DNA of 64,000 nucleotides from Lactarius indigo (lineage: Eukaryota; Basidiomycota; Agaricomycetes; Russulales; Russulaceae), in NCBI GenBank assembly GCA_025766275.1, contig JAFKAC010000003.1:62001-126000 (forward strand), written 5' to 3'. A program made the position numbers and the translations under genes. The notes under the pieces are model-generated. The model was not told where the DNA came from. It searched no databases and worked only from the letters and a program-made list of their open reading frames with translations. Below, piece after piece: positions 44,901 through 56,428 of this stretch (within the stretch, counting starts at the first letter, position 1; the number at the start of each line of letters is the position of its first letter).

Positions 44901-47900
44901 CTGCGTCCCAGCTGACGTTTCCCTCGGCGATCTCCTCGGCCAAGATCAGCTTACCATCAGCTGACTTCGCCATCCCTGTCGGGCTCCTCCGAGTCGATCT
45001 TAGGTCTCTTCATCCTTGATGGCACGGGCGTCCTCCGCGAGCTCCTTTTCCAGGGTTTTGTCATTCTTGAGTGCGTTTGAAACTGAGCCCCGACTAGCGA
45101 TCCGACCATCCGTGCCGAGAGAAACGACGTAGTCCGCGAGGGGGGTAACCATCGCGACGTTGTGCGTCTGTACCAGTGGTGTGTTGGTAATGACCATAGG
45201 TATATGCGAGTGGGAAGGGGTGGCTCACGACGAGTAAGATGGTCCTTCCGCGAATCAAGTCACCATTGAGGCACTTCTCGACGATCCATCGTGCAGTGTG
45301 GACATCCAAAGCGGCTAGAACCTTTGTGAGAATGATATCAATAACTGGCACCACGAATCCCGCAGGAAAAGCGCCTACGTCATCTAGGATGAGGATCTGA
45401 GATGAAGAGTAGACCGCGCGAGCGAGAGTGACGCGGGCCTTCTGACCACCGCTACAAGACGAACGGGTTGAGTCAGCAACGGTCATGTCGTGTAAAAGTC
45501 AACTCGTTATGATACCTCAAGGTCAAGCCCTTCTCTCCAACTTCTGTCTTGTCCCCTGCGTCGAACAAACTGAGATCACGTTGCAAGCCACACTGGTAAA
45601 TGACTTGAGAGCAATCGAGGTATCAAGGAGCCCAGATGTGATGACTGTGAGAGCGAATTACCTTTGTTGTATCTCTCCTTCGTCGTATGGGGCCCCGAAC
45701 AAGATGTTATCCTGCTCTTCACTTAGAAACAAGGAAACGCGAGCGCGAGCTACGTTGGTCATCCTCACCCTGAATGGTCTCATTCTGTACCCACGACTCC
45801 TGCAGCAGCATAGCTAACCCCGCCTTCCCTTGGTAGGTGATACCACGAGTCGGGGCTCATAGGCACGAAATGCATCTCGCCGAGCAGTGCCATCAGCAAC
45901 GACGTCTTGCCGGAGCCGGTCGGCCCGATGATTAGGTTGAAGCAACCTCGCTTAAACAGCAGCTCGCCTTGCACGCGGAGGGTGAACCGGCGGCGGGATG
46001 GCGTGGTCGTGCCATCGGCGTGGTCATTCGACCAGGTGAAGCTAGCATTCTGGAAACCGATCACATCCTGGTCGAAGTGTAACGTATCGGTTAGCATCAC
46101 ACGTTTGGAAGCCCTTATCGGCAGTCCGCGAACTCGTCTAGCAACTCGGTCTATCGAAGGAGCTTAATATGTCAAGTTGCAACACAGACAGAGATTCGCT
46201 TACATCGCGCAGGAAATCGTTTACGCGATCGATGGAGACCCTCGCCTGTATAACCGTAGGAATCGTCCAGCATACTGTGTGAAGCTGGTCGCGGATAAGA
46301 TCGAATACTGGAAAATATGAGTCCCGGCGCCATCCACGCCATCAGCAATGGTCCTGAGACTGACCTGCCATGGATGAAAATACGGCCGACGCTGTAGACA
46401 AGTTTAGAACAGGGCACCTTCTCGAAAAAGGAAAACGAAACTCACGTGTAAGTGCGCGCTTCATAACCGCAGTCTGCGAAGCGGTTTATACAATAGTCCG
46501 AGTAAGTCAAGCTTAACGCACGTAAGTGACGTATGTGACAACCATCTTCCCAGAGTGATGGTCAAAATAAATCAGCAGGCGTAAGAATGATGCGACGCAC
46601 CGTGATGATGGGAATGAAAAAGCTGGAGGATGTCTACGTCAGAGGGATTAGGAGAGAAGCTAGAAGCACCTACTTGATGTTTCCGTTGATTAAGTTCAAA
46701 ATCTGGCGCAATTTGATGTACCGCAGCTCCTGCTCTCTCTTCTCAGCTAGCCGCGCGGCGATCTTAGGTTCCCAACCAAACAGCTTGATCATGCGCAGAA
46801 TACCCATAGCTACAGTCGAGGCTTGTCAGCGCCCGCACATTATAGGGTTGTGTCCGCGACCCCACTTTCTGTGGCAGCTTGGACACGTGCATCCGTCTGA
46901 CAGTGAAGTGAACCTAGACGTTAAAACATCGATAAGGTATCTACTTACACACTTCACGGTTTCCTTCTGTACTTTTTGGATTTTTCCTGCAACGGTTCCT
47001 GGGACTGGGAAGAGGGCGACCATCACGGCCATCCCGACGAATGCGCTCCAACCAAGAATGCTATACAAGAACCAGACGGACATCACCATCTGCAGCGGAA
47101 AATATAAAACTAACAAAAAATATTTCGTCAATAAAGACGAGGGGGCAGGGCGGAACTGGGGAGACAAACTGAGGAGCAAGAAATCTCGCCCGTCGACGAG
47201 GTTCTCTAGATCAGCCGACACCAGGTTGTTCATCTTTCCCACCAGGTTGTTCGAATCACCCAGCTCGTCGCCATCTCCCTTGCTACTGCCAGACCCAGGA
47301 GCTGCTTCTTCTCGTTTGCCATTCATGCTCGATGCCGTGGTCGTCAATTGCTCGCTCTGAGTCGCATCGCTACTCCCGCCAGCTTCCTCGGGCACGATAT
47401 CGATCTCGACTACTGACCCACTATCTGGTGTCGAGGCTTCGCTGCGAACATCGGGTGTGGCGTCGAGTGTGGCCGATGGGGAAGACGAGATCTCAGCTTT
47501 TACGCGGATACGTAGGGCGTGTTCGAAGACGAGTTGCGTGACAATGGCAGTGACGCGTACGATAGTACCCGTCTAAACACATGATCGACAAATGAGAGAC
47601 TTGGCATAATAGTTATCCCAATTCACTGACCCCGATGAAAATGCACCATTGGAAAGCGATGGATCCGAGGGCAGGACCAAGGAAAAGACATGTAATCCAA
47701 ACCCATGGACGAACGACCGCACCTTCCCCGCGGGTTTCGAGGTAGCTGAAGGAGACACGCTAAGTATATCAAGTATATCCGCAAGGTCGTCAAGATAAAC
47801 CAGTACCGCAAGAGCTGATTCATCCCCAAGGGTGCCATAAGAGACGAAAAAACCTTAAGGACAAGGAGGATCGCCACTTGGATGTATTCACGACCTAGAT

Positions 47901-49217
47901 GGAGTATAGTAAGCGATGCAGGACTTGATAGTATACTAAGGACGGACGGAAGACCGCCAAGATTCCCCAGAAAATGTGCCTTTTGGGTCCTCCAGAAAAT
48001 GTATCCAAGTGCTAGCGGACAATGTTAGCAAAACACTTGCGCTAACAACCGAGATGGACCTACTTTAAAACTCCTTTTCACGAAATTCCTGGTGTGGTCA
48101 TAGTCTGCGAGTGGTGGTAACATGTCATGGGATAGATGTGGAACACGATATGCCAAGAAAACGATAGGATCAAGGAAGGTATATAACATCATAGATAGAA
48201 GTGAGGCGGTCTGTTCAGGGTTGATCACCTGCTGGGGCTCCTGCATCCGACGTCAGGCGTCGAAAAGAATGACACAGTAAGAGACAGACTCGCCTTGGGA
48301 TCAATAGGGATATACTGGCGTGGGACGAGCAGAGGGATGACGATAGCCGCGAAAGCTAGAAGGCCAATTCTGACCCATAGCAAAGGACCTTCAGATGCAT
48401 CGACAGGTGACAAGGTGAAAGTGAGAAGCGGCCAGATGTTACGGTAAGCGTAGACCGAAAAGGTGCCAAGCAAGAGTAAGGAGAGATGGAGCGAAGCAAC
48501 CGGCGCGCGGACTCCCCGGGAGGCAACGGCCACTAACGCCAAAAAGGCCGCATACAGCTGCGTCAAGTTATTACCTGAGTGAGGAAGAAAACCTCGGTGA
48601 CTGTAGTGACGCACGTGGGTTAGACAAAGTGTAAGATCGAGCCATTCTCGTTTGGTGAGCGAGCCACCTCCATTACGGTGTTTGCCCTTATGCCTTTTAC
48701 CCCAATACTGGCTGAATGTGCTCGCTACAGACGATGGAGAGACGTGCTGCCGGTCCTCTTTCACAAAACTGAATATCGCGAGGCCGAGGAGTGTGAGAAC
48801 GACGAGAAGGCGCAAAACCTGGAAAAGGAAGACAACTGATCCCCCTGATCTTTGCACACGGTCCCTGACAGCTGGCACGAAACCTGTCCAAGTGGTGCTC
48901 GCGGCGATGTTGGACTCGTTGCGGGTAGCGGCGACCAACAAGTCTTTGCCGCGAAGCCTTCGAACAGGACCAGACGAGTAGATGCTCTGGACGACGAGGA
49001 CGAGGATGGAAATAAGCGCTAGGTAGGAGGGGATGAGCAGCGGGTGGGTCCAGAAACTGGAGTAACCCCAAGGCAGAGAACGTATCATACATCTCATCAT
49101 TATCGGATGGAAATTGAGCACCGCCGCGTCACAATTGCATGACACTAAGAGCACTTACGAGGGATCCTTTTGGATGAATGCGTCAACATCGATGGGAGTG
49201 ACAACGACCTGATCCAT
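41987..49217 (-). CDS. ABCC (MRP-type) ABC transporter, copy D (frame broken as read)
   Basis: Starts MDQVVVTPIDVDAFIQK at 49217. The 5' half (46.2-49.2 kb), with membrane domain 0 in one 300-residue frame and part of membrane domain 1, is fully open. NBD1 Walker A GPTGSGKTS is at about 45905-45930 and CSGGQKAR at about 45440. From 46.15 to 42.3 kb nearly every exon has extra single bases compared with copy C: near 42351, 42386, 42427, 42638, 42739, 42759, 42830 and 42965, and more in membrane domain 2 (43755, 43950, 44035, 44061, 44118) and at 45800. I noticed no deletion. The C-terminus reads on past the usual stop to about 41987 in an Asp-rich frame. Either a recent pseudogene or, more likely, a full gene with sequence errors. 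Confidence 0.82.
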
Positions 49218-49330
49218 CGCGCGGTTAGGAGAGCTGTCGAGCTTTCGCTATGGCCTTTTCGGAAGGGAGTCAAGAGTGGGCCTGGACGATTTAAGAGTTA
49301 TAAGATTGTCAAGGTCAACCGTGCGTACGC

Positions 49331-49336
49331 CACGTG
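49331..49336. promoter_or_regulatory. CACGTG core upstream of copy D
   Basis: It lies 114 bp upstream of the start of copy D, with the outer palindrome base changed (CCACGTGC). It is followed by the same CT-rich stretch as in the other copies. Confidence 0.45.
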
Positions 49337-49639
49337 CAAGTGACTTCCTCTTCTCTTATCTTGAATTGGATGGAACCATGCACCACTGCGCGCTAGTACA
49401 TTTGTGCGCCGTTGGCCGCGCTGATTCTGCGGTGCTTGCTGGGAGTGGGCAGCTGACGCTTCGCGCCGCCTCGCCTTGATTTGGAAGGCTTCCCTTCTGG
49501 AATTACTTTGCACCCAGCCAGAGAAAGAAGAATAAGTATGCGTGCGCGTCGTATTTAAATCCACGCGTTCTTTTATCATACACCATGCGGGAATCGGTCT
49601 TCCTAACAAAAAAAAACGACATAATGTTCGCAAAACTGA

Positions 49640-49815
49640 ATTAGAGTGAGTCTCGCTGATTTTGCGATACACGTCACCAATGCACGGGGCAACTCAAGAC
49701 TTTCGATGCCACAGTTCTGAGAAGTCCTCCTGCGTTTGCGCGGAGACGGGCGTGTTGGCAACTTCTCTTCGCAGCGTGTGGGAACGTATGAGATTGACCC
49801 AGGTAAGGAAACGTT
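49640..49815 (-). pseudogene. Dpb4 remnant: exon 1 only
   Basis: The minus strand from about 49815 repeats the Dpb4 upstream region (CCTGGGTCAATC) and first exon (RRTSQNCGIESLELPRALVT, then IAKSA). At about 49653/49654 it jumps to GACTCACTCTAATTCAGTTTTGC, which in the intact unit lies 3' of Dpb4 (about 40205-40226). The piece lost corresponds to about 40227-41304, that is exons 2 to 4 and the 3' end. It cannot make the histone fold. Confidence 0.85.
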
Positions 49816-49974
49816 CAAGGGAGAGTGGTCTCGGGGATCGGCGGCCCGGTTCCATCTGAACTATCGCTGATTAGCGCGCTGTTTTACAGTACTTGTAATA
49901 CAGGTCGCAATGTACAAGATAGTACGTGTGTGGATGTCGGGTATAGTGTAGTACAATGTAGTGGATAGCGTCCA

Positions 49975-52389
49975 TCACTTTCCAGTCCGTAGCAGACGCG
50001 AGAACGTGCCCTCGATCGTGATTTTCTTCATTATCGTAGGTTCGGGTGCTGAACAAAAGCGTCAAACGGTCTGTTCTGACAGCGGCGGGAGGAAGAAACA
50101 GCTCACGATCGGTCAAGCCCTCCTCCTTCACCTTGCGCTTGATACTGTCCATCACCTCGTTGACCGACGAGCGGTCCAGATCCCCCGCGCGCCTTCATCA
50201 GCCCCTCGACAAACGCTAGATTCGGCCCGTGGACCTTCGCGAACGACCAGAATGACAGGAATGCGAGACTCTTGGACGCCTCGAGTAGCGAGAGCACCAT
50301 CTCGACGACCTCGAAATACGACTCAAGCTCCTTGGCGGGCTTGAGCGTACTGAAGAACTTGAATGCCTCCTGCGACGTCGTCCTTGATACGCTCCGCCGC
50401 TGCGGGCATGCGCAGCTTCTGTGTGTTAGCGAGCGCGGTCAGGTACGTGACGAGGAAGGTGTCGAGTAGGTCCTCGACGAGGAGCTCGAACAGGGATGCG
50501 TTGAGATATGTCTGGTAGTCCTGCATGTAGTCGCGCATCGTCTCGACCACCTGTATGACGATCCCGTCGTACCACTGCGGCTGGAATAATTGCTTCGTCG
50601 CTGGCCGTAGGTCGTTGAAGATAATGTCGATCAGCGTCTGCGTACACTTCTTCGCCACGTCGAGGTATCCGTCTATCGCGTCGTTCAGCCGCTCGTTGAT
50701 CGTCACCCGGTACTTCTCCGAGACGAGCGGCTCGAGACGCGCCGAGAGCGCCTCGGCGTAGTCCGCCGACTTGATCTGGTCGTTTGCGAAGCGCGATCAC
50801 GTACTCGACGAGCCCTCCAGGAGCCTCGTCCGGCCGCTCCGTCGTCTTCTTGTACTCTGCAGTCGAGAAGGCGCGTCCACTGGTCCTTGCACACCCCGCA
50901 TGACGCGGTTCGTCTCCGAAACGACGCGCGCGAGGATCATCCCCTGCCCACTTTCCATAGCCGCGTCCTACTTGCTGATTCACCATCTGGAAAAGGATCA
51001 CGGCGCCCTGCGTGCCGTACTGCCCATCCGCATCTAGCTTCCGGAGGCTCCGCCCGCGAGGTAAACTCGGTCACCTCCGTCTTCATAAGATTCGCACTCC
51101 ATTCATCAAGCTTTCTGACGATTCAACTTGAGGTAGTCGTCGATGATCAGCTGCTCGTTGCCGCCTAGAAGTGGTGGCTCGAGTAACTCTGGTGGTATCT
51201 GGAGCTCTTTCATGCTACTCTTAGTACTCCTTCAGCCATGCATGCAGGGTGAGCAGGGCAGTTGCATCGGGTTCCGAGGCGACAAGTCTCTGGACGGTTG
51301 TGTTAAGCGCCTTGTGATACTCGCGCACAAAATGGGAATACACATCCCAGTCCGGAGGGAAGCATGCAACAACGTCACGTTCGATGGCGATCAAGTCTTG
51401 ATATAACCAGCTGAGGTTTTCAAGGAATCCGACAGGATCCTTTTCATCGCGCAGGTACGCAGCTTCAAACTTGGCTCCTATGGTCTCTGCTATGTTCTTC
51501 ATGATCCTAGAACGATAATGCTTGATGATTCGCGCATTGGCCTGCATGGATTTGAACTTGGATGCGGCATCCAGTTTCGCTGCTTTCTTGACGAGACGTA
51601 TCGCGATTGCCTTCCAAGTGTTAGTATAAAGTCTCCCTCTAGATTCAATACCCACTTTTTCATCTTCCCTCCCTTCAATCTCCGCGATTTTGACGATTTT
51701 GACGATCACCTCGATGTGACCGGCGCGAGCCAGGGGCAATATGTTTCGCGAGAGTTCCATTATATAATCGTCGAACGCCTCGATTACACCCGTGAGACGC
51801 TCGAACCTGCGAGCCAGGTTGTTGCGGGACTGGGCCGTTGCTTTTTTAGCTTGGTGCATGGTTTCATTGCGGAAATTCTCGAGTTGTGTAAGCTGAAGGT
51901 GGATAGGAAGGAGGTTCGAAGCAGGCCCGAGGAGGTCGTCCATGTCTGCGGCAAGCATCGCTTCGATGCTGTCCAGGCGCGAGCTCATTTCTAAAAGATT
52001 GTTGACCATCTCCTCTGTCTGCTCAAAGTTCCTGTGCACCATGGAGACCTACAGGCTGGTCAGTATATCAAAAGGAAGAAACTCGGAGGTGACGCACGCG
52101 ACTAATTTGGTCAAAGGTCGACACTACGTTCTGCGGGTCACTACACATGCGGTCAATGGTGACCATCTCGTCCTTGATGGCCTGCACATCGTCGCGAGTT
52201 CCAAAAAGCTTGCGGAGGCTCTCCCTCGTAACAGCGAGCTGCTCCTTGACGCCGCTCTTGAGGCGTATATCGATGGAAGCCTTCTCTTTCTCGAGCTTTC
52301 TTGCGGAAGGCGGGAATCTTCATGAGGTCGTCAGGGGATTGGAGGTACTCGCCAATGGCCTGTGCAGCGGATACAGTTGGTGCAGCCAT
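49975..52389 (-). CDS. SEC6: Exocyst complex subunit Sec6
   Basis: Sec6 is a core part of the octameric exocyst, which tethers secretory vesicles to the plasma membrane. Start ATG 52389 (MAAPTVSAAQAIGEYLQSPD). A 273-codon exon (52042-51221) reads VHRNFEQTEEMVNNLLEMSS and LARRFERLTGVIEAFDDYI, typical of Sec6. The C-terminal part includes KYRVTINERLNDAIDGYLD, LVEDLLDTFLVTYLTALAN and SFWSFAKVHGPNLAFVEGL. The end is uncertain: I take TGA 49975-49977 after a last small exon (ITIEGTFSRLLRTGK). At least seven extra single bases break the frame (near 50183, 50373, 50790, 50860, 50886, 50967, 52297). Each is an insertion, and removing it restores family sequence. Sec6 is expected to be essential, so error is more likely than loss. 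Confidence 0.9.
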
Positions 52390-52628
52390 TGTTTGTGCTG
52401 CGCGCGCTATGGCTGTAGGGGCAACCCCTAATACAATGCTGCTATGCCCTGAGTCAAAGCGCAGCAATTGTCTCTCCGGGCCGGGACATCCGGGACTAAT
52501 CACACGCCGCGCCACCACTGCGGTAGAAACCCAACCCCAAATGTTATTGCGGTGGGCGCGTTCGAGAGCGCGACACGCTCGAGCACCAGCGAGACTCTAT
52601 TCTGGGTGGGGAACGGGGAACCCAGGCC
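52390..52628. promoter_or_regulatory. Shared promoter region between SEC6 and COQ6
   Basis: The start codons of SEC6 (-) and COQ6 (+) are about 240 bp apart and face away from each other. I see no clear TATA box in either direction, as is common for housekeeping genes. Confidence 0.5.
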
Positions 52629-54511
52629 ATGAAGAATGCGACTGTTGTTATTGTCGGTGGTGGTCCAGCAGGATTGGCGTTCGCAAGTGCTCTTGGTACG
52701 TGTCACTGGTCTGTGGAAATCACTCAGTATCTTTACTCTCTCTTAGCCGCGAATAAGGCATCGCATGGCTCTGTGAAAGTTACTTTGGTAGAGGGTGGAG
52801 ACTTGGGTAAAGTTCGCGATTGGAAAATGCCTCCGGACGCGTTCTCAAATCGAGTAGTCTCACTCACCAATACATCCCAGGATTTTCTCGATGGTATGTC
52901 GTCTTAATTCTAGCTCACTCGGGCATTCATTGCAATTCTGTTAGAGATTGGGGCGTGGAATCACCTTGACGCCGAGCGCACATGCCCTATAGAGGACATG
53001 CAGGTATGGTTGTGATGACGGTCCCATCGCCTCCTGCCGCTTACCGTTACGAAGGTCTGGGATGGCATCTCGGACGCGCGCATAGATTTCAGTGCGGCTG
53101 CTCTCGGACTAGGTAGGGGGAAGGGGTCTAGCCAAATGGCTCGCCTCACAGAAACTCTGAACCTCCAGAGAGGTCTCCTCCGGCATCTTAGTGAACAATC
53201 AAATATCACCTTGCTCGACAGCACCAAGGTTGAGAATATTTTCAGCGACGACATCCCAGGGTGGGGGGTGGCCGATGGTCCAACTTTCGAACGGCAACGT
53301 ATTGCGAGCTCGACTTTTAGTGCGTGTTCCGCTACCTTTGAGTTAACTAACACCTAATTGGTATCATCTCTTAGGTCGGCGCAGACGGCATCAATTCCCC
53401 AGTTCGTTCTTATTCCAAAATCGACTCTTATGGTTGGGACTATAACACCCGTGCCATCGTCGCCACCCTCCTCCATCCCCCCGCGGACTTTCCCGTCTAA
53501 TACCACTGCCTACCAGCGTTTCCTCCCAACGGGTCCCATTCGCCTTTCTTCCCGCTCTCTCCCACGGCGTCCTCGCTCGTATGGTCCACCACACCGACCT
53601 TAGCCGCTGTTCTTACCAAAGCAGACCCTACGATTCTTGCAAGCATGATCAACGCGGCGTTCCGGCTTCCCGAACTGTCCGTCCGCTTCCTCCATGAGCG
53701 CTTAGTCGAGCAGCCCTCGCTCTCGCCCGAAGACCTGCGTGCTGAGATCGTGTTCCGCGAGCAGGCGCACGCAATCGCGCCTCATTCAGCGTATGCGTCC
53801 GCCACCATCAATCCCGAGGACGCGAGCGTCGGCATACCGCCTCACGGTGCCGATGCGCTCTCCCGCCGCTTAGTCGCAGGGCATCCAGCCGGGGACCATC
53901 GCGTCCTTCCCGCTGCCGCTTCCGACACGCGGAGGAGTATATCGGCAGCCGTACGGTGCTCATCGGCGACGCCGCGCATATCGTACACCCGCTTGCGGGT
54001 CAAGGGACTCAACCTCGGACTTGGGGACGCGGCGGCGCTTGCACGCTGCGTAAGCACCGCCCTCGCGCTTGGTGGCGACATCGGTATGTCATCTTCGTCG
54101 GGCGGTGCGTTCTGGGCTGACTGCTGCGTCAAGGTTCGCGCACTGCGCTTGCGCCGTACGCCCGAGAACGCTACTTTGAGAACCACAAGGTGAATGTCCG
54201 TGGTCGATAAGCTGCACAAACTGTACGCGAGCACGGCGCCGCCCGTCGTGTGGGCGCGCAGCACGGGTCTCGAGGTGCTTAACGAGCTCGACGCGCTCAA
54301 GGCTGGCATTGTGGGCGCCGCGGGTGGACAGTCGGGCGCGCGTGCCGGTGCGGGCTCGTTTTGGGATACGGTTGCTGGTGGCGTAGAAACGCTTGTTGGT
54401 GGAGCACGCGTTGCTGAGGCTGTAGGGAGCGGATTGCGATCTGTTGCTGGGGGCGTTCTGCAACAATTCGCGAGAGCACCAGCCGGGCCTGGAAATGACC
54501 GGAGAGAATGA
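52629..54511 (+). CDS. COQ6: Ubiquinone biosynthesis flavin monooxygenase Coq6
   Basis: A FAD-dependent hydroxylase of the UbiH/Coq6 family that adds the C5 hydroxyl of the coenzyme Q ring, at the mitochondrial inner membrane. Start ATG 52629. Motifs: dinucleotide fold VVIVGGGPAGLAFASAL at the very N-terminus, so any mitochondrial presequence is short or lies upstream; ARLTETLNLQRGLLRHL; VGADGINSPVRSYSKIDSYG; the GD motif region (LIGDAAHIVHPLAGQG, about 53963-54005); and a C-terminal RERYFENHK and VVDKLHKLYAS. At least four introns. Extra single bases near 53481, 53541, 53554, 53872, 53884, 53915, 54004 and 54193 break the frame; each is an insertion and the family sequence resumes when it is ignored. 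Confidence 0.9.
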
Positions 54512-54594
54512 AATAACAACGGGTTCATGAAACAACGGAACCGGTGTGGATAGACACGCCACCTCGCCTGGCGCACACCTTGAGCGCCTAGTAC

Positions 54595-54630
54595 TTTTTT
54601 TTTTGATCCATTTGTACTGTATACCAGGGC
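54595..54630 (-). repeat. Poly(A)-type retroposon 3' end
   Basis: The minus strand reads CAGTACAAATGGATC followed by ten A. It is like the tails at 23364 and 54699. GTACT occurs on both sides but is too short to call a target duplication. Confidence 0.4.
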
Positions 54631-54684
54631 ATGTTCCCGAGATGAAAACCGCTCGACCGAAGTCAGTAACTTATGTTAGGTAGC

Positions 54685-54879
54685 TACACTCTCACTTTTT
54701 TTTTTTTGAATCAGTTCATATCCCCGGTGACATGTAGTCAGTACAAAGGCGGATCGCAGTCGTGTCCGAACTACATTTTAGAAGCCGATATCCGTAAGTA
54801 CGGTGATCCCCCAGACAAGTCGTAAGTACCGAACCGGCTCGCGGAGAAGAGAGACAGAGACGCAATACACTCTCACTTT
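54685..54879 (-). mobile_element. SINE-like retroposon, 167 bp, with 14-bp target duplication
   Basis: TACACTCTCACTTT at 54685-54698 is repeated exactly at 54866-54879. On the minus strand the insert between (54865-54699) ends GGGGATATGAACTGATTC followed by a run of A that abuts the duplication. No coding capacity. A 3' A-run plus a 14-bp direct repeat is the mark of LINE-driven retroposition. The three T at the end of the duplication could also belong to the A-run. Confidence 0.72.
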
Positions 54880-56428
54880 GCGGTCTCGATCTTGCATGTT
54901 CGCCCCAATTCTTCTATTGGTCGTGATATTACTACCTTCCAATGCAGTAATCCACCTCGCGTTGACACAGCGCATCCTCGCGTCATACTTGCAAGTGGCG
55001 GAGTTGGAGGGACGTGGCAATGCGCGGTACAGCCAACTAAGTTACAGTAGTTAAGAGACTTGGGGTGTACAGTAGTGCCAAAAAGAAGTGTCCTTTGCTT
55101 CTTAATAGAGTCGTTTTCCTTACAGAAATACCTGTTGCGATAGGGTCCAACTCGGGGTATCTGGGAAGCTGGGCAGGCCTATGCGCGGCAGGGGTAGAAC
55201 CTAAATAAATTTCCGGGCGTTTGCAAGGGCTGAAGTGGTCTATGAGGGGGTGGGTAGGTGGCGTTTACTGTTCGTGCGTCCAGGAATAGCATTGCGCATG
55301 TGTTGGATGGTTCTTTCCGTGTGTCGCATCCCATGACGTCGGAGGTGAGTTTGTTAAATTGACGGGTGTAGGTGGTACGGCCCTGGTAAAAGAGTGGCCT
55401 GTGGCTAGTGACTTATTATGGCGATGGAGGTCCACGATTGGGTGAATGCGAGTCGCCGACTTCTGGAGCGCGCGACTTCCCCAAGCCCAAATAGTCTTAC
55501 CTCAGAAGACGAGCAACTGCGTGACCGAAAGTGATGGTAAGGCACAATGCAGCGAAAGTGCTCGTGTCGACCGACTATACATCACATGGAGAGAACAAGC
55601 AGGACGTGAAACGGGTGGGCCTGTCCCTGACAACTGAGGAGTATCTATCTAACGTGGGAGTAAGGATGGTGTTGTCAAGCCCTCTTTCCCTCCAACTTGA
55701 GGGTACCGCCACAGTTACGTACTAGCACGAGACCTGAGAGGATTTTAAGCAACTTAGGGCCGCGGCTACCACCGGGTTGAATGTGTTTACTCACCCCGTA
55801 CGTGGATAGGCGCCCACCTGCCACATGATAACTTGGCCGACTCGGACGGCCTGAACTTTTTTTCAAGCTTCTTTAGGTCGGGACAGTATTGTACCGTGCA
55901 TAAAACCTAATTGACATCACAAAAAGACATCAAAAAGAGGCACCGCTTCCCAAGGCTCAATGGATTGGAAAGGATGGAACGAAGAGTCCGGCCGCAACGC
56001 GTCGGACGCATTGGGGAGCCCACCTGTATTTATCTGGTTTCATGCTCACCGATCACCTTTTCTGACTAAACTCAGAAGACAGAAGCCAGTGAGCAAGAGA
56101 CCGGCGGAGCCTACATCGTCTAAGAAGTTCCCTTGTGAAGAAGGCATGTGTTCTTCTGCGTGCCCCTGCGCAATAGACGCTCCAAAGGAGCTGTCCACAT
56201 GGCAAAAACCCGTCCCCATATCAATGGCAGTGTGTCATCTCCAATGCAAAACGCGCTCACAAGAACTTCTTCGTGCGATGCGCCGGAGCTTGTTTCTGCA
56301 AATGGACTTCCCCGTTTACTATGTCTACCGCCACGGTGGCCCACCATTCTCGCTCTGTCCCTCCCTTAAAAAGCGCGACCTTGTGATCGCCCGGAAATAG
56401 CCCCGCGCGTCGCCCTGTTGCAAAAACA
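54880..56428. other. No gene assigned
   Basis: An open frame of 146 codons (55960-56400, +), Pro/Lys/Cys-rich, has no motif I recognise and is overlapped by similar frames in other registers. It may be an unknown exon or chance. The 3' end of COQ6 and the promoter of the next gene must lie here. Confidence 0.4.
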
